Below, one piece after another: positions 28,349 to 37,633 of a stretch of DNA of 64,000 nt. The notes under the pieces are model-generated. The model made no database searches. It worked only from the letters and a program-made list of their open reading frames with translations, and was not told the origin of the DNA. Both the position numbers and the translations under genes were made by a program. Origin of the DNA: Oceanobacter kriegii DSM 6294 (lineage in GTDB: Bacteria; Pseudomonadota; Gammaproteobacteria; Pseudomonadales; Oceanobacteraceae); the NCBI RefSeq assembly GCF_000422845.1, contig NZ_AUGV01000003.1, forward strand, positions 248,001 to 312,000. The letters run 5' to 3'. Each line of letters starts with the position of its first letter. Positions within the stretch are counted from its first letter, which is position 1.

Positions 28349-29537
28349 GCTGTCGTTCAAATATCAGTGAAATGTTGTTGCCGCCGAACGCGAAGGAATT
28401 GCTCAGCGCCAAGCGAGGGGGTTGTTGCACATTCTCGCATTGCTGCAGGGACCCGTTTGTGAGCTGGATGGGTTGCAGCTCGGTATCGCCATTGCCGTCC
28501 CAGCGATGGGGTGGCAGCGCGGTTTGTTCGGTCAGGGTCAGCCAGCACAATCCGGCTTCAATGGCCCCCGCGGCCCCCAGCGTGTGGCCGGTCAGGCGCT
28601 TGGTTGATGAGCATGGAACCTCACTGCCAAATACGCTGTAAACGGCTTTGGCTTCCATACGATCGTTCTGCTCGGTAGCGGTACCGTGGAGGTTGATATA
28701 ATCAATGTTGCTGGCTGCGACGTCGGCATCCTGCAGGGCTTGGGTCATGGCAGCAATGGCACCGGCACCATCCGGGTGAGGTGCTGAAATATGGTGGGCA
28801 TCAGAGGTTTCCCCGCAGCCTGCAAGGCTGATAGCAGCAGGGGTTTTGCTCATCACAAAAATTGCGGCACCTTCGCCGATGTTGATGCCATCGCGATCCC
28901 TTCCGAATGGGTTGCACAAACCGTCTGACATACTCTCGAGTGCGTCGAAGCCATTCAGTGTCATGGCGGCCAGCGAGTCTACGCCGCCGGCAATCACCAC
29001 ATCGCAGACGTCTTGCTGGATCAACCGACGAGCGCTGGCCAGTGCCTTGGCTCCGGAAGAGCATGCGGTGGAAATCACAAATGCAGGGCCTTGGGCACCG
29101 GTCCAATCTGCCAGGGTCATAGCGGGCGCTGAAATTTCCTGAATCGCATAGCGAGTGGGAGAGGCCGGAACCTTGTATTTGTGCCAGTTTTCGACCGTAG
29201 TGCAGGCTTCGGCGATACCGCTGGTACTGGAACCCAGAACGATACCAATCCGTTCAGGTGAAACATTGGCGCTGAGCGTTTCGAAGCTTTCGCGTAGCTG
29301 TTGCCAGGCACACAGCAGTAGTTGGTTGTTACGCGAGCGCTGCGCTTCCGGCAGTGCTTCAAGCGCAGGCAAACCATGGCGGACTTCGCCGACATATACC
29401 GGCCGGTTGGTCCATTGCTCGGATAACATCAGTGGTTGGGCGTCGGCTTGTTGCAGCGTTTGCCAGACCGATTGCGTGTCGTTCCCCAGTGAGCAGACCA
29501 TACCCAACTGATTGAGATACACGGGATTGTGCTGCAT
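28338..29537 (-). CDS. apeO: Beta-ketoacyl-ACP synthase, ApeO-like
   Basis: The 399-residue ketosynthase retains the catalytic triad: Cys159 in STACSSGAKA, His284 in LHGTATEQND and His318 in LTGHTLGAAGA. By gene position next to the DUF3261 lipoprotein gene it corresponds to ApeO, recalled to form a heterodimer with the chain-length factor ApeC (here 38723-39421). Its ATG at 29537 overlaps the upstream stop as TGATG. Six extra cysteines are spread through the protein, none obviously functional. Confidence 0.93.
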   Translation of the reverse strand: MQHNPVYLNQLGMVCSLGNDTQSVWQTLQQADAQPLMLSEQWTNRPVYVGEVRHGLPALEALPEAQRSRNNQLLLCAWQQLRESFETLSANVSPERIGIVLGSSTSGIAEACTTVENWHKYKVPASPTRYAIQEISAPAMTLADWTGAQGPAFVISTACSSGAKALASARRLIQQDVCDVVIAGGVDSLAAMTLNGFDALESMSDGLCNPFGRDRDGINIGEGAAIFVMSKTPAAISLAGCGETSDAHHISAPHPDGAGAIAAMTQALQDADVAASNIDYINLHGTATEQNDRMEAKAVYSVFGSEVPCSSTKRLTGHTLGAAGAIEAGLCWLTLTEQTALPPHRWDGNGDTELQPIQLTNGSLQQCENVQQPPRLALSNSFAFGGNNISLIFERQHGH

Positions 29538-30127
29538 CACTTCCTGTCCATATCGAGCGTTGTGATCCGGATCTGCTGGTCGGCAACCGGAATCGAAATT
29601 AGCAGTGTGTGCCAGAAACCACCGTGCTCATCGGCAGTGATGGTTTCAGGCGTAATGTCCAAAACAAGGCGCGAATGATAAACCAAGCGGCGGCCATCCG
29701 ACACTGCCATCAGCTGCCATGGACTGCCGTTCAGACGCTTGTTGATTGATTCCAGTGGCCAGTAAGCCATCTGGATCTGGGCCAGGATAACGCGAGCGTT
29801 CACCTGTGACGGCAGCAGCGGAGAGACTGTTTCAGTCAGCTCAATGCCATCATAGCGAGCGCGCAACAATTCCTGCCCGGTCGCGGTCAGGCCCACCAGC
29901 GTCATGATGCCATCTTGCACTGACCAACTCGCCAGCAGGCTGGAAGATTCATCATCAACCTTGCTGACAACCTGAGTGACCTGGCCCTCAAATGGATAAT
30001 CGGTTGGAGGCATCAAGGGCAGCTGCAAGTCCTCTGGTCTGGGTTGTAGCAGGCTACAGCCAGAGACCAGCGAGGCCAGTAACAGTAGGGGCAGGATCAA
30101 AAAGCGTATCGGGCTTTGTTCATACAT
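29537..30127 (-). CDS. DUF3261-type outer-membrane lipoprotein of the APE cluster
   Basis: The 196-residue product begins MYEQSPIRFLILPLLLLASLVSGC, a signal peptide with lipobox VSGC and Ser next, so it should sit in the outer membrane. Small lipoproteins of the DUF3261 type are regular members of APE clusters (ApeN-like), placed beside the exporter and LolA-like genes. A role as outer-membrane receptor for the pigment, similar to LolB, is an inference. The ATG at 30127 is chosen because it begins the signal peptide; no good ribosome binding site is visible, and the 23-base gap from the exporter stop suggests coupling. Confidence 0.82.
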   Translation of the reverse strand: MYEQSPIRFLILPLLLLASLVSGCSLLQPRPEDLQLPLMPPTDYPFEGQVTQVVSKVDDESSSLLASWSVQDGIMTLVGLTATGQELLRARYDGIELTETVSPLLPSQVNARVILAQIQMAYWPLESINKRLNGSPWQLMAVSDGRRLVYHSRLVLDITPETITADEHGGFWHTLLISIPVADQQIRITTLDMDRK

Positions 30128-30150
30128 GGATGATGGATACCGGAAGCAAA

Positions 30151-32667
30151 TCAGGACGGATGTCGCTGCAAGGTGAAAACGGGGGTTAACAACCACACCA
30201 GTATCACACCACATAGTACGGTGCTGCCGAAGTACATCAGCACTGGCGTGTTCGACAGCGCCAACAGGCCAAACGCCAGCAGGGTCGTCAGGCCGGACAT
30301 AAACACCGCCAGCCAGGTGTAAAGGCTATTGCGGCTGTTGATCAGGAAAATACCGGCATCCAGACCGATCCCCAGTACCAGTAATAACGCCAGCAGATTG
30401 AATACCGTCAGCTGCATTCCCAGTGCCGACAGTAAGCTCAGTGTCAGCAGGCTAGCCAACGCTGGCCCTGCGACCACGCGCCAGGCTTGCAGTCGATACT
30501 TCAATGTCAGCAATACCAGCACAGCGAGATACGCCAGCACAATCCAGCCCAACATACTGTGGCGATAGTGACTCAGCACCGTACTGATAGCCGCCGGTTG
30601 GTCGACCAGTAACACCTGTTGACTGAGGCCGGAATCATCAAGGGCCTGTTGTAACTGCTGATTAATGTCGGCAGGAATCTGTCCTGCCATATTGATCACG
30701 CTATAAAAGCGGCCATCAAATTGGCCCAGCCACAGGTGGCGGCTGCTATCGCTTAACGGCGAGGCCAGCCATTGTTCAGGGCGGACTTGCTGCTGGCGTT
30801 GGCTGTTGAAGTCATCACGAGCGGCGCTGGCCAGTTCAGATGCGCCCAGCTGTGAGAGGAACTGATCGAGCAAACCGCCGTGCTGATACACAGTCGCAGC
30901 CTGCAATTCGGTATTGGCTTGCTGGCGCTTGAGCGAAGCAAGCTGCTGGCTGACGCTGATAATACGCAGGCCGTTGTTCGCTGCCCGCAGCTGTTCGAGC
31001 GCGGGCTGCAATTGCTCGGCGTTCTGCAGCAAATCCTGCTCGCTGCTGCCAGACACCAGCAGATAACGTGCCCATGAGGTGCCACCAGCAATCTGGTTAA
31101 CCCGCTGGTCGGCCTGTAACAGGCTCAGCGGCGAGGTTTGCAGGCGCACAATGCTGTCATCAAAAGGCAGCTGTGGCAGCCGGATCAGTGCTACCAGTGC
31201 CAGTATCACAATCACTGTCGCAACTAGCGGTTGATGAATCCGCGGCCAGCGCTGACGAGCCAGATCCAGCCCGGCGAGAATCCTTTGTGGTCGGGCGCTG
31301 GTGGGCAGGCGACGGGTAAGCCACGGCAGTAGCCCAACGACAGTAAGCCAGGCTCCGACGAGGCCCAGCGCTGAAAAAACCGCCATTTGCTGTAAACCGG
31401 GAAATGGCGCTGCCGCCTGAGCCAGATAAGCCAGCACGCTGGAAATCATGCCGAGGGTAATGGCTGCCACTACCGTTGAATGCTGGCTGTGCTTATCGGG
31501 GGTGGGGGTGTTATTGTGGCTGTCATAGCGGGCATCGCCGTCTTCCACCTGTTCGAGCCGATGGCAAAGGAAGTGCAGCGAATAGTCGATGGCCACGCCC
31601 ACCAGACTGGCACCAAAGGCCAGCGTGATCATATGGACCCGATCAAAGATCAGCAGGCTGGCTGCCATTGCCAGCACACAGCCGCTCAGCAAAGGTAAAA
31701 ATACCAATAGCAAATAGCTCAGACGCCGAAATACCAGCAGCATCAACAGCACAATGCCAGCCATTGATAGTGCCCCGATGGTGGAAATTTCCTGCCGGGC
31801 CTGATTGGCGCCCCAGGTCGCATGCACGATCAGGCCGGTGTAGGAGAGCTGCTGGCTGGCCTGTTCAAGATTGTGCAGCAGTGCTGACACCTGCGCCTGA
31901 TAGCCCATGGCGAACGGACTGCCGTCGAGCTCGGCGACAATGATTCGGTGCCACTGCTCGCCGCTGTCGGTGTGCTCAATTCGGGTCGGCCAGTCGTCCT
32001 GCAGCTGGATGCCGAGATCGGGAATCGCCTGCTGACGCCAGTGATCGAACAGCTGTAAGGGATCATCGACCAGATGCTGGGCCAGATTGCCGCCCAGCGG
32101 TGAATACAAACGGCCAATGGCGCGGTTGATGAGTTCGTTATTGGCACTGTCTGAGTCTGGTTGGCCGGAGGATAGGGCGGATGTTGGGTCATCGGCTGTC
32201 AGGTCCAGCGCTGCTAACGCCTGGCGATCTTCACTGGTCAGGTGCTGGTAACGCCAGCCGGCCAGGCTTTGCAGCATGGCTTGGACTTGCTGGCTGTCGG
32301 CCTTGCCTTGCACTTGTTTGAACAAGCCGGATTGCCGCAAGGCGGCGGTTACCATATTGGCGTCTTGCAGACTTTGCTGACGGTCGCCGGAGGCGATTAG
32401 CAACAGTTGCTGGCTGGCATTGCCGGTTAACTTGTCATTGGCAAAATCCGCCGCCGGATTGGCCTGGCCTTTCGGCAGCAGCGACATGATGCTGGTATCA
32501 AACGACAGCCCCTGTCGGGTCTGCCACACCAGCGAGGCGGTGGCCGCCAACATTACCAATAGCCAGACCGCCAGACCGAGCCAAAGTTTGTTGGATAGCA
32601 AATGTGACTGTGTATCTGGCTGCGCCTGTGTTTGGGCGTTTGGCTGGGAAGCGTGCTTATTGGTCAT
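30151..32667 (-). CDS. MMPL/RND-superfamily exporter of the APE cluster
   Basis: At 838 residues this is the largest cluster protein. It has the twofold MMPL layout: one N-terminal membrane helix (LWLGLAVWLLVMLAATASLVW), a large periplasmic loop, five to six helices around residues 265-440 (GALSMAGIVLLMLLVFRRLSYLLLVFLPLL and on), a second helix and loop, and a final helix bundle. An acidic motif, LVGVAIDYSLHFL, matches the proton-relay GxxxDY region. It probably moves the polyene lipid from the inner membrane to a LolA-like carrier. Its start overlaps the LolA-like gene by 11 bases. Confidence 0.93.
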   Translation of the reverse strand: MTNKHASQPNAQTQAQPDTQSHLLSNKLWLGLAVWLLVMLAATASLVWQTRQGLSFDTSIMSLLPKGQANPAADFANDKLTGNASQQLLLIASGDRQQSLQDANMVTAALRQSGLFKQVQGKADSQQVQAMLQSLAGWRYQHLTSEDRQALAALDLTADDPTSALSSGQPDSDSANNELINRAIGRLYSPLGGNLAQHLVDDPLQLFDHWRQQAIPDLGIQLQDDWPTRIEHTDSGEQWHRIIVAELDGSPFAMGYQAQVSALLHNLEQASQQLSYTGLIVHATWGANQARQEISTIGALSMAGIVLLMLLVFRRLSYLLLVFLPLLSGCVLAMAASLLIFDRVHMITLAFGASLVGVAIDYSLHFLCHRLEQVEDGDARYDSHNNTPTPDKHSQHSTVVAAITLGMISSVLAYLAQAAAPFPGLQQMAVFSALGLVGAWLTVVGLLPWLTRRLPTSARPQRILAGLDLARQRWPRIHQPLVATVIVILALVALIRLPQLPFDDSIVRLQTSPLSLLQADQRVNQIAGGTSWARYLLVSGSSEQDLLQNAEQLQPALEQLRAANNGLRIISVSQQLASLKRQQANTELQAATVYQHGGLLDQFLSQLGASELASAARDDFNSQRQQQVRPEQWLASPLSDSSRHLWLGQFDGRFYSVINMAGQIPADINQQLQQALDDSGLSQQVLLVDQPAAISTVLSHYRHSMLGWIVLAYLAVLVLLTLKYRLQAWRVVAGPALASLLTLSLLSALGMQLTVFNLLALLLVLGIGLDAGIFLINSRNSLYTWLAVFMSGLTTLLAFGLLALSNTPVLMYFGSTVLCGVILVWLLTPVFTLQRHPS

Positions 32668-33331
32668 GAAGGCGGGTGAGGCTGAAGCGAATTTCGGTGC
32701 GATCGCCGTTGGCCTCGTGCAGTGTCAGTCCTCGCAGCAGGTTTTGCCCGGTACTGTTGAGCTGGCCACTCATGTCGATGCGGTTGAAGAAGTTTTTCAG
32801 CACATCACTTTGTGGCGTCAGCTGCAGTTGCCAGTACTGGTTATCGGCGCTTTGCTGGCCGCTGATATCAAAGGTGGCCGACAGGGTTTGCAGATCGCCC
32901 GCAAAAATTGCGGCCATGATGTTGGCGACGGTGCTGGTTTCGGCGCTGTTGGCGTCACTCTGCCACACTACCTTGCCGCCTTGTTGCTGCGAAATGCCCT
33001 GCTCACTGATGATAACGGTGCTGGCAATCGGCTTTTCGATTGCCCATTCAAGGCCCTTGCCTGCGGCATAGTCGAAGTGACCGCTGGAGTTCAGTGGCCG
33101 TGGCAGTACGGCAAGGTATTTCTGTTGCTCAAAGCTACCTGCCAGCGCGTCCGTGGGCGTCAGGATTTGCGCCACTGCGGCGCTGTCGAGTTGGTTCTCG
33201 AACGCAATTTCCTGCCGCTGTTCTGGTGCCGTTTGTTGCACCGATTGCTGTGCAACCGCAGTGCCGCAAAGGCCGCTCAGCAGCAGCCCTGACAGTACAG
33301 CAGGCAGCCGTTGGAACTTGCTGCGGTTCAC
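32657..33331 (-). CDS. LolA-like periplasmic carrier of the APE cluster
   Basis: The 224-residue protein has a Sec signal peptide (MNRSKFQRLPAVLSGLLLSGLCGTAVA) and a mature part resembling outer-membrane lipoprotein carrier LolA: LAGSFEQQKYLAVLPRPLNSSGHFDYAAGKGLEWAIEKP is the typical first strands. It probably binds the hydrophobic pigment or its lipid anchor in the periplasm between the MMPL exporter and the DUF3261 lipoprotein. A GTG start at 33331 overlaps the thioesterase stop as GTGA. Confidence 0.9.
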   Translation of the reverse strand: MNRSKFQRLPAVLSGLLLSGLCGTAVAQQSVQQTAPEQRQEIAFENQLDSAAVAQILTPTDALAGSFEQQKYLAVLPRPLNSSGHFDYAAGKGLEWAIEKPIASTVIISEQGISQQQGGKVVWQSDANSAETSTVANIMAAIFAGDLQTLSATFDISGQQSADNQYWQLQLTPQSDVLKNFFNRIDMSGQLNSTGQNLLRGLTLHEANGDRTEIRFSLTRLHDQ

Positions 33332-33735
33332 GGCTGCGCCGCCTTGATCTTGTCGAGCAGGATCTGCGGCGATTCATAGCACATGGTCTGGGTCGACATA
33401 TCAACGGCCACCATGGTGGTGGTGGCGCGGGTCAGTCGTTTGCCGTGCTGGTTGCGGATTTCGTAACGGATCTTCAGCTGGTCTTCCCATTCCGACAGCG
33501 TTGCCGTGACCTGGATGGTCTCCCCAAACACAGCAGGCCCCGGGTAGCGGATGTGCAGGTCGACAACAGGCCAGGCATAGCCGGACTCTTTCATCTCGTT
33601 GTAGTTGTAGCCGATCTTGTCGAGCAGCACACAACGGGCAATTTCGAGATATTTGGCGTAATGGCCGTGCCACACCACGTTCATCATATCGACGTCGTGG
33701 AAGGGCACCTTGATGTCAACGGTCGCACTGATCAT
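33328..33735 (-). CDS. Hotdog acyl-thioesterase (4HBT family) of the APE cluster
   Basis: The 135-residue protein has the 4-hydroxybenzoyl-CoA thioesterase motif FHDVDMMNVVWHGHYAKYLE, with the catalytic acid Asp16 or its neighbour and the conserved His-Gly-His. It probably releases the finished polyene or edits stalled chains (ApeK-like). Its ATG overlaps the ammonia-lyase stop as ATGA and its own stop overlaps the next start, so it lies in the tightest part of the operon. Confidence 0.92.
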   Translation of the reverse strand: MISATVDIKVPFHDVDMMNVVWHGHYAKYLEIARCVLLDKIGYNYNEMKESGYAWPVVDLHIRYPGPAVFGETIQVTATLSEWEDQLKIRYEIRNQHGKRLTRATTTMVAVDMSTQTMCYESPQILLDKIKAAQP

Positions 33736-35270
33736 GCATGGCTCTCATACAGCGCAATACGCTGTTGTTGCAGTCGGTCTACCAATTGGCGCAGTTCACG
33801 TTCCAGTGGGCGATCCTCGGCAAGGAACGGGCTGCTTTCACGGACTGCGGCCAGAGTCGCCTTGAGGGTGGCAGAAACGGCCTCTTCCTCGATGTCGCCC
33901 TGTTTGATGCGCAGCTCAAGACCCTGCACCGCGGCCAGCAAGCAGGCCGCAGCGACCTGTTCGGTGAGTTGCAATACACGCAGACAGTCACGGGCGGCAA
34001 TGGTGCCCATCGAAACCTTATCCTGGTTGTGACACTCGGTGGAACGCGAGAACACACTGGCAGGCATGGTGTGCTTCAGTGCTTCGGCGGTCCAGGCTGA
34101 AACGCCAATCTGTACCGCCTTGAGGCCGTGGCTGATGGCCTTGCGTGGGCCTTCTGCGCCGGACAGGTTGGACGGCAGGCCGTGGTTGAACTTGGTATCA
34201 ACCAGCATCGCCATTTGACGGTCGAGCAGGTCGGCGACGTTGGCAACCGCGTTTTTGAGGGTGTCCATCGCCATGGCGATATGGCCGCCGTAGAAATGGC
34301 CGCCGTGTAACACGTGTTCGCCTTCGCCATCGATGATCGGGTTGTCGTTGGCGCTGTTCAGTTCGTTCTCGATCAGGGTGCGGTTCCAGTCGAGGGTTTC
34401 GCTCAGTACACCAATAACGTGTGGCGCACAGCGCAGCGAGTAGCGGTCCTGCAGGCGGTTCGGATTGCGCGGCGGCTTGCCGGTTTCGAGGTCGTCACGC
34501 AGCCAGCTGGCAACTTTTTGAGGGCCCGCATGGGGCTTGGCGCTGAACAGGATTTCGTTGTAGTGGTGGGCGTTGCCCTTGGCGGCGATGGTGGCCAGCG
34601 CGGTAATGCGGGTGGCCACTTGTTCCAGATAACGGGCCCGGCTGAACGCCTGGCAGGCGATGGCCGTCATCACCGCAGTGCCGTTCATGATCGCCAGGCC
34701 TTCTTTCGGACGCAGGGTTAATGGCTGGATATCCAGTTCAGCAAAGACCTCGGCGGTGGCGCGGACCTCACCTTTGAAGTACACCTCTCGTTCACCACAC
34801 AGTACCGCCGCGACGTACGATAGTGGCGTCAGGTCGCCACTGGCGCCAACAGAGCCTTCTTCCGGGATCAGCGGCACGATGTCGTGTTGCAACAGTCGTT
34901 CGAGCTGCTCCAGTAAGGCTTCAGATACACCGGAGAAGCCCTGGCACAACGAGGCCAAACGGGTAGCCAGCACTGCACGACCGCTTTCAACCGGCAAAAT
35001 GGCACCCATGCCACAGCCATGGAAGGTGTACAGGTGCTTTGGCAGCTCGGCCACCAACTCTGGCGGAATGGTGACGGTACAGCTATCGCCATAGCCGGTG
35101 GTCACACCATAAATTTCGCCGTCTTCGGCCAGCAGGTTGTCGAGAAATTCACTGCCGCGACGAATACGCTGGCGAAAGGCTGCGTCGGTATCCAGTTGCG
35201 CCGGTTGCTGTTGCAGTGCCAGCGCGTTGATGTCTTCGATGCTTAGACGGGAGCCGTTGAAGGTAACCAT
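33732..35270 (-). CDS. Aromatic amino acid ammonia-lyase (HAL/PAL/TAL family)
   Basis: This 512-residue enzyme of the MIO family removes ammonia from an aromatic amino acid to give an acrylate. Ala143-Ser144-Gly145 in GSVGASGDLTPLSY self-cyclises to the MIO cofactor, and Tyr54 in YGVTTGYGD is the catalytic base. The substrate-selectivity pair is Phe83-His84 (LYTFHGCGMG), aligned with His89-Leu90 of Rhodobacter TAL by a constant offset of six across three landmarks. Histidine lyases are recalled to have Ser-His there and plant PAL Phe-Leu, so the substrate cannot be named. It sits inside the APE operon, overlapping the thioesterase gene, and could supply a cinnamate or coumarate starter. Confidence 0.93.
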   Translation of the reverse strand: MVTFNGSRLSIEDINALALQQQPAQLDTDAAFRQRIRRGSEFLDNLLAEDGEIYGVTTGYGDSCTVTIPPELVAELPKHLYTFHGCGMGAILPVESGRAVLATRLASLCQGFSGVSEALLEQLERLLQHDIVPLIPEEGSVGASGDLTPLSYVAAVLCGEREVYFKGEVRATAEVFAELDIQPLTLRPKEGLAIMNGTAVMTAIACQAFSRARYLEQVATRITALATIAAKGNAHHYNEILFSAKPHAGPQKVASWLRDDLETGKPPRNPNRLQDRYSLRCAPHVIGVLSETLDWNRTLIENELNSANDNPIIDGEGEHVLHGGHFYGGHIAMAMDTLKNAVANVADLLDRQMAMLVDTKFNHGLPSNLSGAEGPRKAISHGLKAVQIGVSAWTAEALKHTMPASVFSRSTECHNQDKVSMGTIAARDCLRVLQLTEQVAAACLLAAVQGLELRIKQGDIEEEAVSATLKATLAAVRESSPFLAEDRPLERELRQLVDRLQQQRIALYESHA

Positions 35271-35311
35271 AATCTTTGTGTTGTCGTCCTGTTTGTTATT
35301 GGCCAGCGGTA

Positions 35312-37069
35312 TTAATGCGGATCGCTGAAACTGATCGCGCCGCTGGAATGGGCCTTGTCGTCGTGGCGATAGGCAAATACCAGATCGTGGGAACTGTCCC
35401 GTGCCTTCAGTGATAGCGTCAGACTGACGCGATCACCGGGCAGGATCGGATTGGCAAACTTGAGGTTCTTGATGCCCTGAAACTCGCCTTGCAGGTTGAG
35501 ATATTTTTGCCCCAGGTTGATGGCCCAGTCGGTCTGCACCACACCTGGCAGGATTGGATGATCGTCGAAGTGGCCTTCAAACCAGCGCAATTGGGCCGGA
35601 ATCTGCAAATCCAGCTGAATGCCATTGTCGATGCGATGTTCGGTCATGATCACCGGCATGTCGTTATTGGGAGCAAACAAATCGATCAGATCCTGCAGTA
35701 GGGTCTTACCCTGGGAGTTACGGGGAATGTCCAGTACGATGCGCCACTTGCGCGGCAGTAACGGCCGTTCAAACCAATTCAGCAGCTGTTCGCGCAGCTC
35801 ATCAAACAGTGCCTTTCGGCCTGCTTGCTGGAGTCTCTGCAGGCCAGCTACCGACAACGTGATGACCGCCGCCACTTCATCGCGGTGGCCACGCAGTACC
35901 AGAGATCGGGCTTCGCGAACCAGCTCGCTGGTCTGCAGTTGATTGTCCATGGCTGTCAGCGACAGGCGTTTGCCCTCGACCTTGGTAATACGGTCGGTGC
36001 GGCCCAGCAAGGTAAACGTGTTGTCATTATTCAGTTGCACCCGGTCGGTGGTGGCGTACCACTCCATGTCCGGTAGAAACGGAGAACGTATCTCGAGGCA
36101 CTGGTTATCGGGGCTGACACGCACATTAATACCGGGACCCGGAGTCCAGTGACTCTGGTCAACACGGTGCTGGCGACGCCAGGCGATACCACCGGTTTCG
36201 GAGCTGCCCAGAATCTCGTTCACATTGGTCGCAAACGCTGCTGCCGATGCAATGGAGGCATCCTCCGGGAGTGGCGCACCGGAGCTGAACAGCATGCGGC
36301 TGTATTGTTGCAATGGTTGCCAATCGAAGTTGTCTGGCAGTCGCGACAGGTGAGTCGGACTGCTGATCAGCATGAACGATGACTCATCCAGCGTGGCGAT
36401 AGCCTGGGTGACGTCCTCGATAAAGGCACAGGTATCTCGCCACATCGGGCGGCCCTGACTCAATGGCCACAACTGGCGGTACAGCATGCCATAAATATGG
36501 TGATGACTGACGGTGCCGATAGCACAGCTGGCAGCGGCGAGGTCTGCGCCCCAGAGCTGCTCCAACGCGGTGGTTTCGGCGGCCATCTGGCGCAATGTTT
36601 TGGTGATCGCCTTGGGTTCGCCAGAGGAGCCGGAAGTAAAGATTTCCAGCAGTTCCTGATCGTAATCCAATGGTTGTTGCAACGCTTGAAGCGGCTCGCG
36701 GCCTGATCCGGCGGCAGCGTGTAAACAGGTTTTGCTGGTGGCTGGAAAGTCACCAGCGAACGCATCTACCAAAGGTTCCAGCGCTTCTATGGTGCCACTG
36801 TTATTGGCGCCTGGAACACAGGCAATCAGTTTGCGCGACCACAGAGCAAAAACAATGGCGCTGAATTCCGCCAGATCGGGATGAAATACCGCGCAACGTC
36901 GTAGAGGTGTGGCGCTGGCCTGCTGTTGGTCGAGTCGGGCCTGCCAGTCGGCTACACGTTGTAGCCAGCTGGCGACGTCGAGGTGGCCTTCGTTACCTGC
37001 AAACAACAGGGCGTGTGGGTTAGCCGGCTGTTGGTAGCGGCTTTCAAAGCGGGTGAGGGAATCAACCAT
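35312..37069 (-). CDS. Aryl starter AMP-ligase fused to a FabZ-like dehydratase domain
   Basis: The 585-residue protein has two parts. Residues 1-460 are an adenylate-forming ligase with P-loop FTSGSSGEPK (144-153), the GSSETGG motif, TDR in the YATTDRV loop and the C-terminal lysine in NSQGKTLLQ; it should activate the aryl starter acid and load a carrier protein (ApeH-like). Residues about 475-585 are a hotdog domain with GHFDDHPILPGVVQ, the FabZ catalytic motif with His500 (ApeI-like). These are separate proteins in the APE systems I recall, so this is a fusion of starter loading and dehydration. It lies 41 bases upstream of the ammonia-lyase gene. Confidence 0.92.
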   Translation of the reverse strand: MVDSLTRFESRYQQPANPHALLFAGNEGHLDVASWLQRVADWQARLDQQQASATPLRRCAVFHPDLAEFSAIVFALWSRKLIACVPGANNSGTIEALEPLVDAFAGDFPATSKTCLHAAAGSGREPLQALQQPLDYDQELLEIFTSGSSGEPKAITKTLRQMAAETTALEQLWGADLAAASCAIGTVSHHHIYGMLYRQLWPLSQGRPMWRDTCAFIEDVTQAIATLDESSFMLISSPTHLSRLPDNFDWQPLQQYSRMLFSSGAPLPEDASIASAAAFATNVNEILGSSETGGIAWRRQHRVDQSHWTPGPGINVRVSPDNQCLEIRSPFLPDMEWYATTDRVQLNNDNTFTLLGRTDRITKVEGKRLSLTAMDNQLQTSELVREARSLVLRGHRDEVAAVITLSVAGLQRLQQAGRKALFDELREQLLNWFERPLLPRKWRIVLDIPRNSQGKTLLQDLIDLFAPNNDMPVIMTEHRIDNGIQLDLQIPAQLRWFEGHFDDHPILPGVVQTDWAINLGQKYLNLQGEFQGIKNLKFANPILPGDRVSLTLSLKARDSSHDLVFAYRHDDKAHSSGAISFSDPH

Positions 37070-37616
37070 GTTGTGCCTTTACGCGGCGGCGAACCAGAAA
37101 TTCACCGGCCATCAGGGTTCCCATCAGCAGATAGGAAATCAGTCCGTTGTACAGGGTCCAGAGCTGGTCGTTGCCATGCAGCACTGTCGCCAGAGCGATG
37201 CTGCCGTTGACCAAAAAAAAGCCACACCATACCTTGGTGACCTTGCGGGTGTAGGCGATACCACTGGGGGGCAGGTTGGAATCCTGAAGTCTTGCGAGTT
37301 TTTCGACGATGGTGGGCGGGTGCCACAAGCTCCAGCCAAACAGCACCAGCAAATTCAGGCTGATCAGTACTGGATAGAGCTTCAGGGCAACATCGCTTTC
37401 AGCAAACCAGGTCCAGCCTGACAGTAGCGCCAGCAAGCCAACCATGATCCAGCGGCTACTGCTGTTCAGGGCACCATTGGTGAGGCTACGTGCGACCCCC
37501 AGCGTCAGCAGTAGCAAGGCGAGATATTTGGCACTGAAATATTGCAGACCCAAATACACTGCAGGCGGATAACATACCGACAGCACCACCATCACAATGG
37601 TAAAGAACAGCTTCAT
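37062..37616 (-). CDS. Integral membrane protein of the APE cluster (COG4648-like)
   Basis: The 184-residue protein has about five hydrophobic segments, starting MKLFFTIVMVVLSVCYPPAVYLG, with LALLLLTLGVA, WIMVGLLALLSG and LYPVLISLNLLVLFGWS after it. Such proteins accompany APE clusters (ApeG-like) but have no proven activity; a scaffold for the membrane-bound synthesis or part of the anchor transfer is possible. It ends in a basic tail, RRRVKAQHG. Its stop overlaps the ligase start by eight bases. Confidence 0.82.
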   Translation of the reverse strand: MKLFFTIVMVVLSVCYPPAVYLGLQYFSAKYLALLLLTLGVARSLTNGALNSSSRWIMVGLLALLSGWTWFAESDVALKLYPVLISLNLLVLFGWSLWHPPTIVEKLARLQDSNLPPSGIAYTRKVTKVWCGFFLVNGSIALATVLHGNDQLWTLYNGLISYLLMGTLMAGEFLVRRRVKAQHG

Positions 37617-37633
37617 GGGTGACTCGCGGCCAG

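Noticed and set aside
33732-35270. Ammonia-lyase considered as HutH of histidine degradation
   Set aside because: No hutU, hutI or hutG lies nearby, and the selectivity pair and operon position do not fit a degradative histidine lyase.
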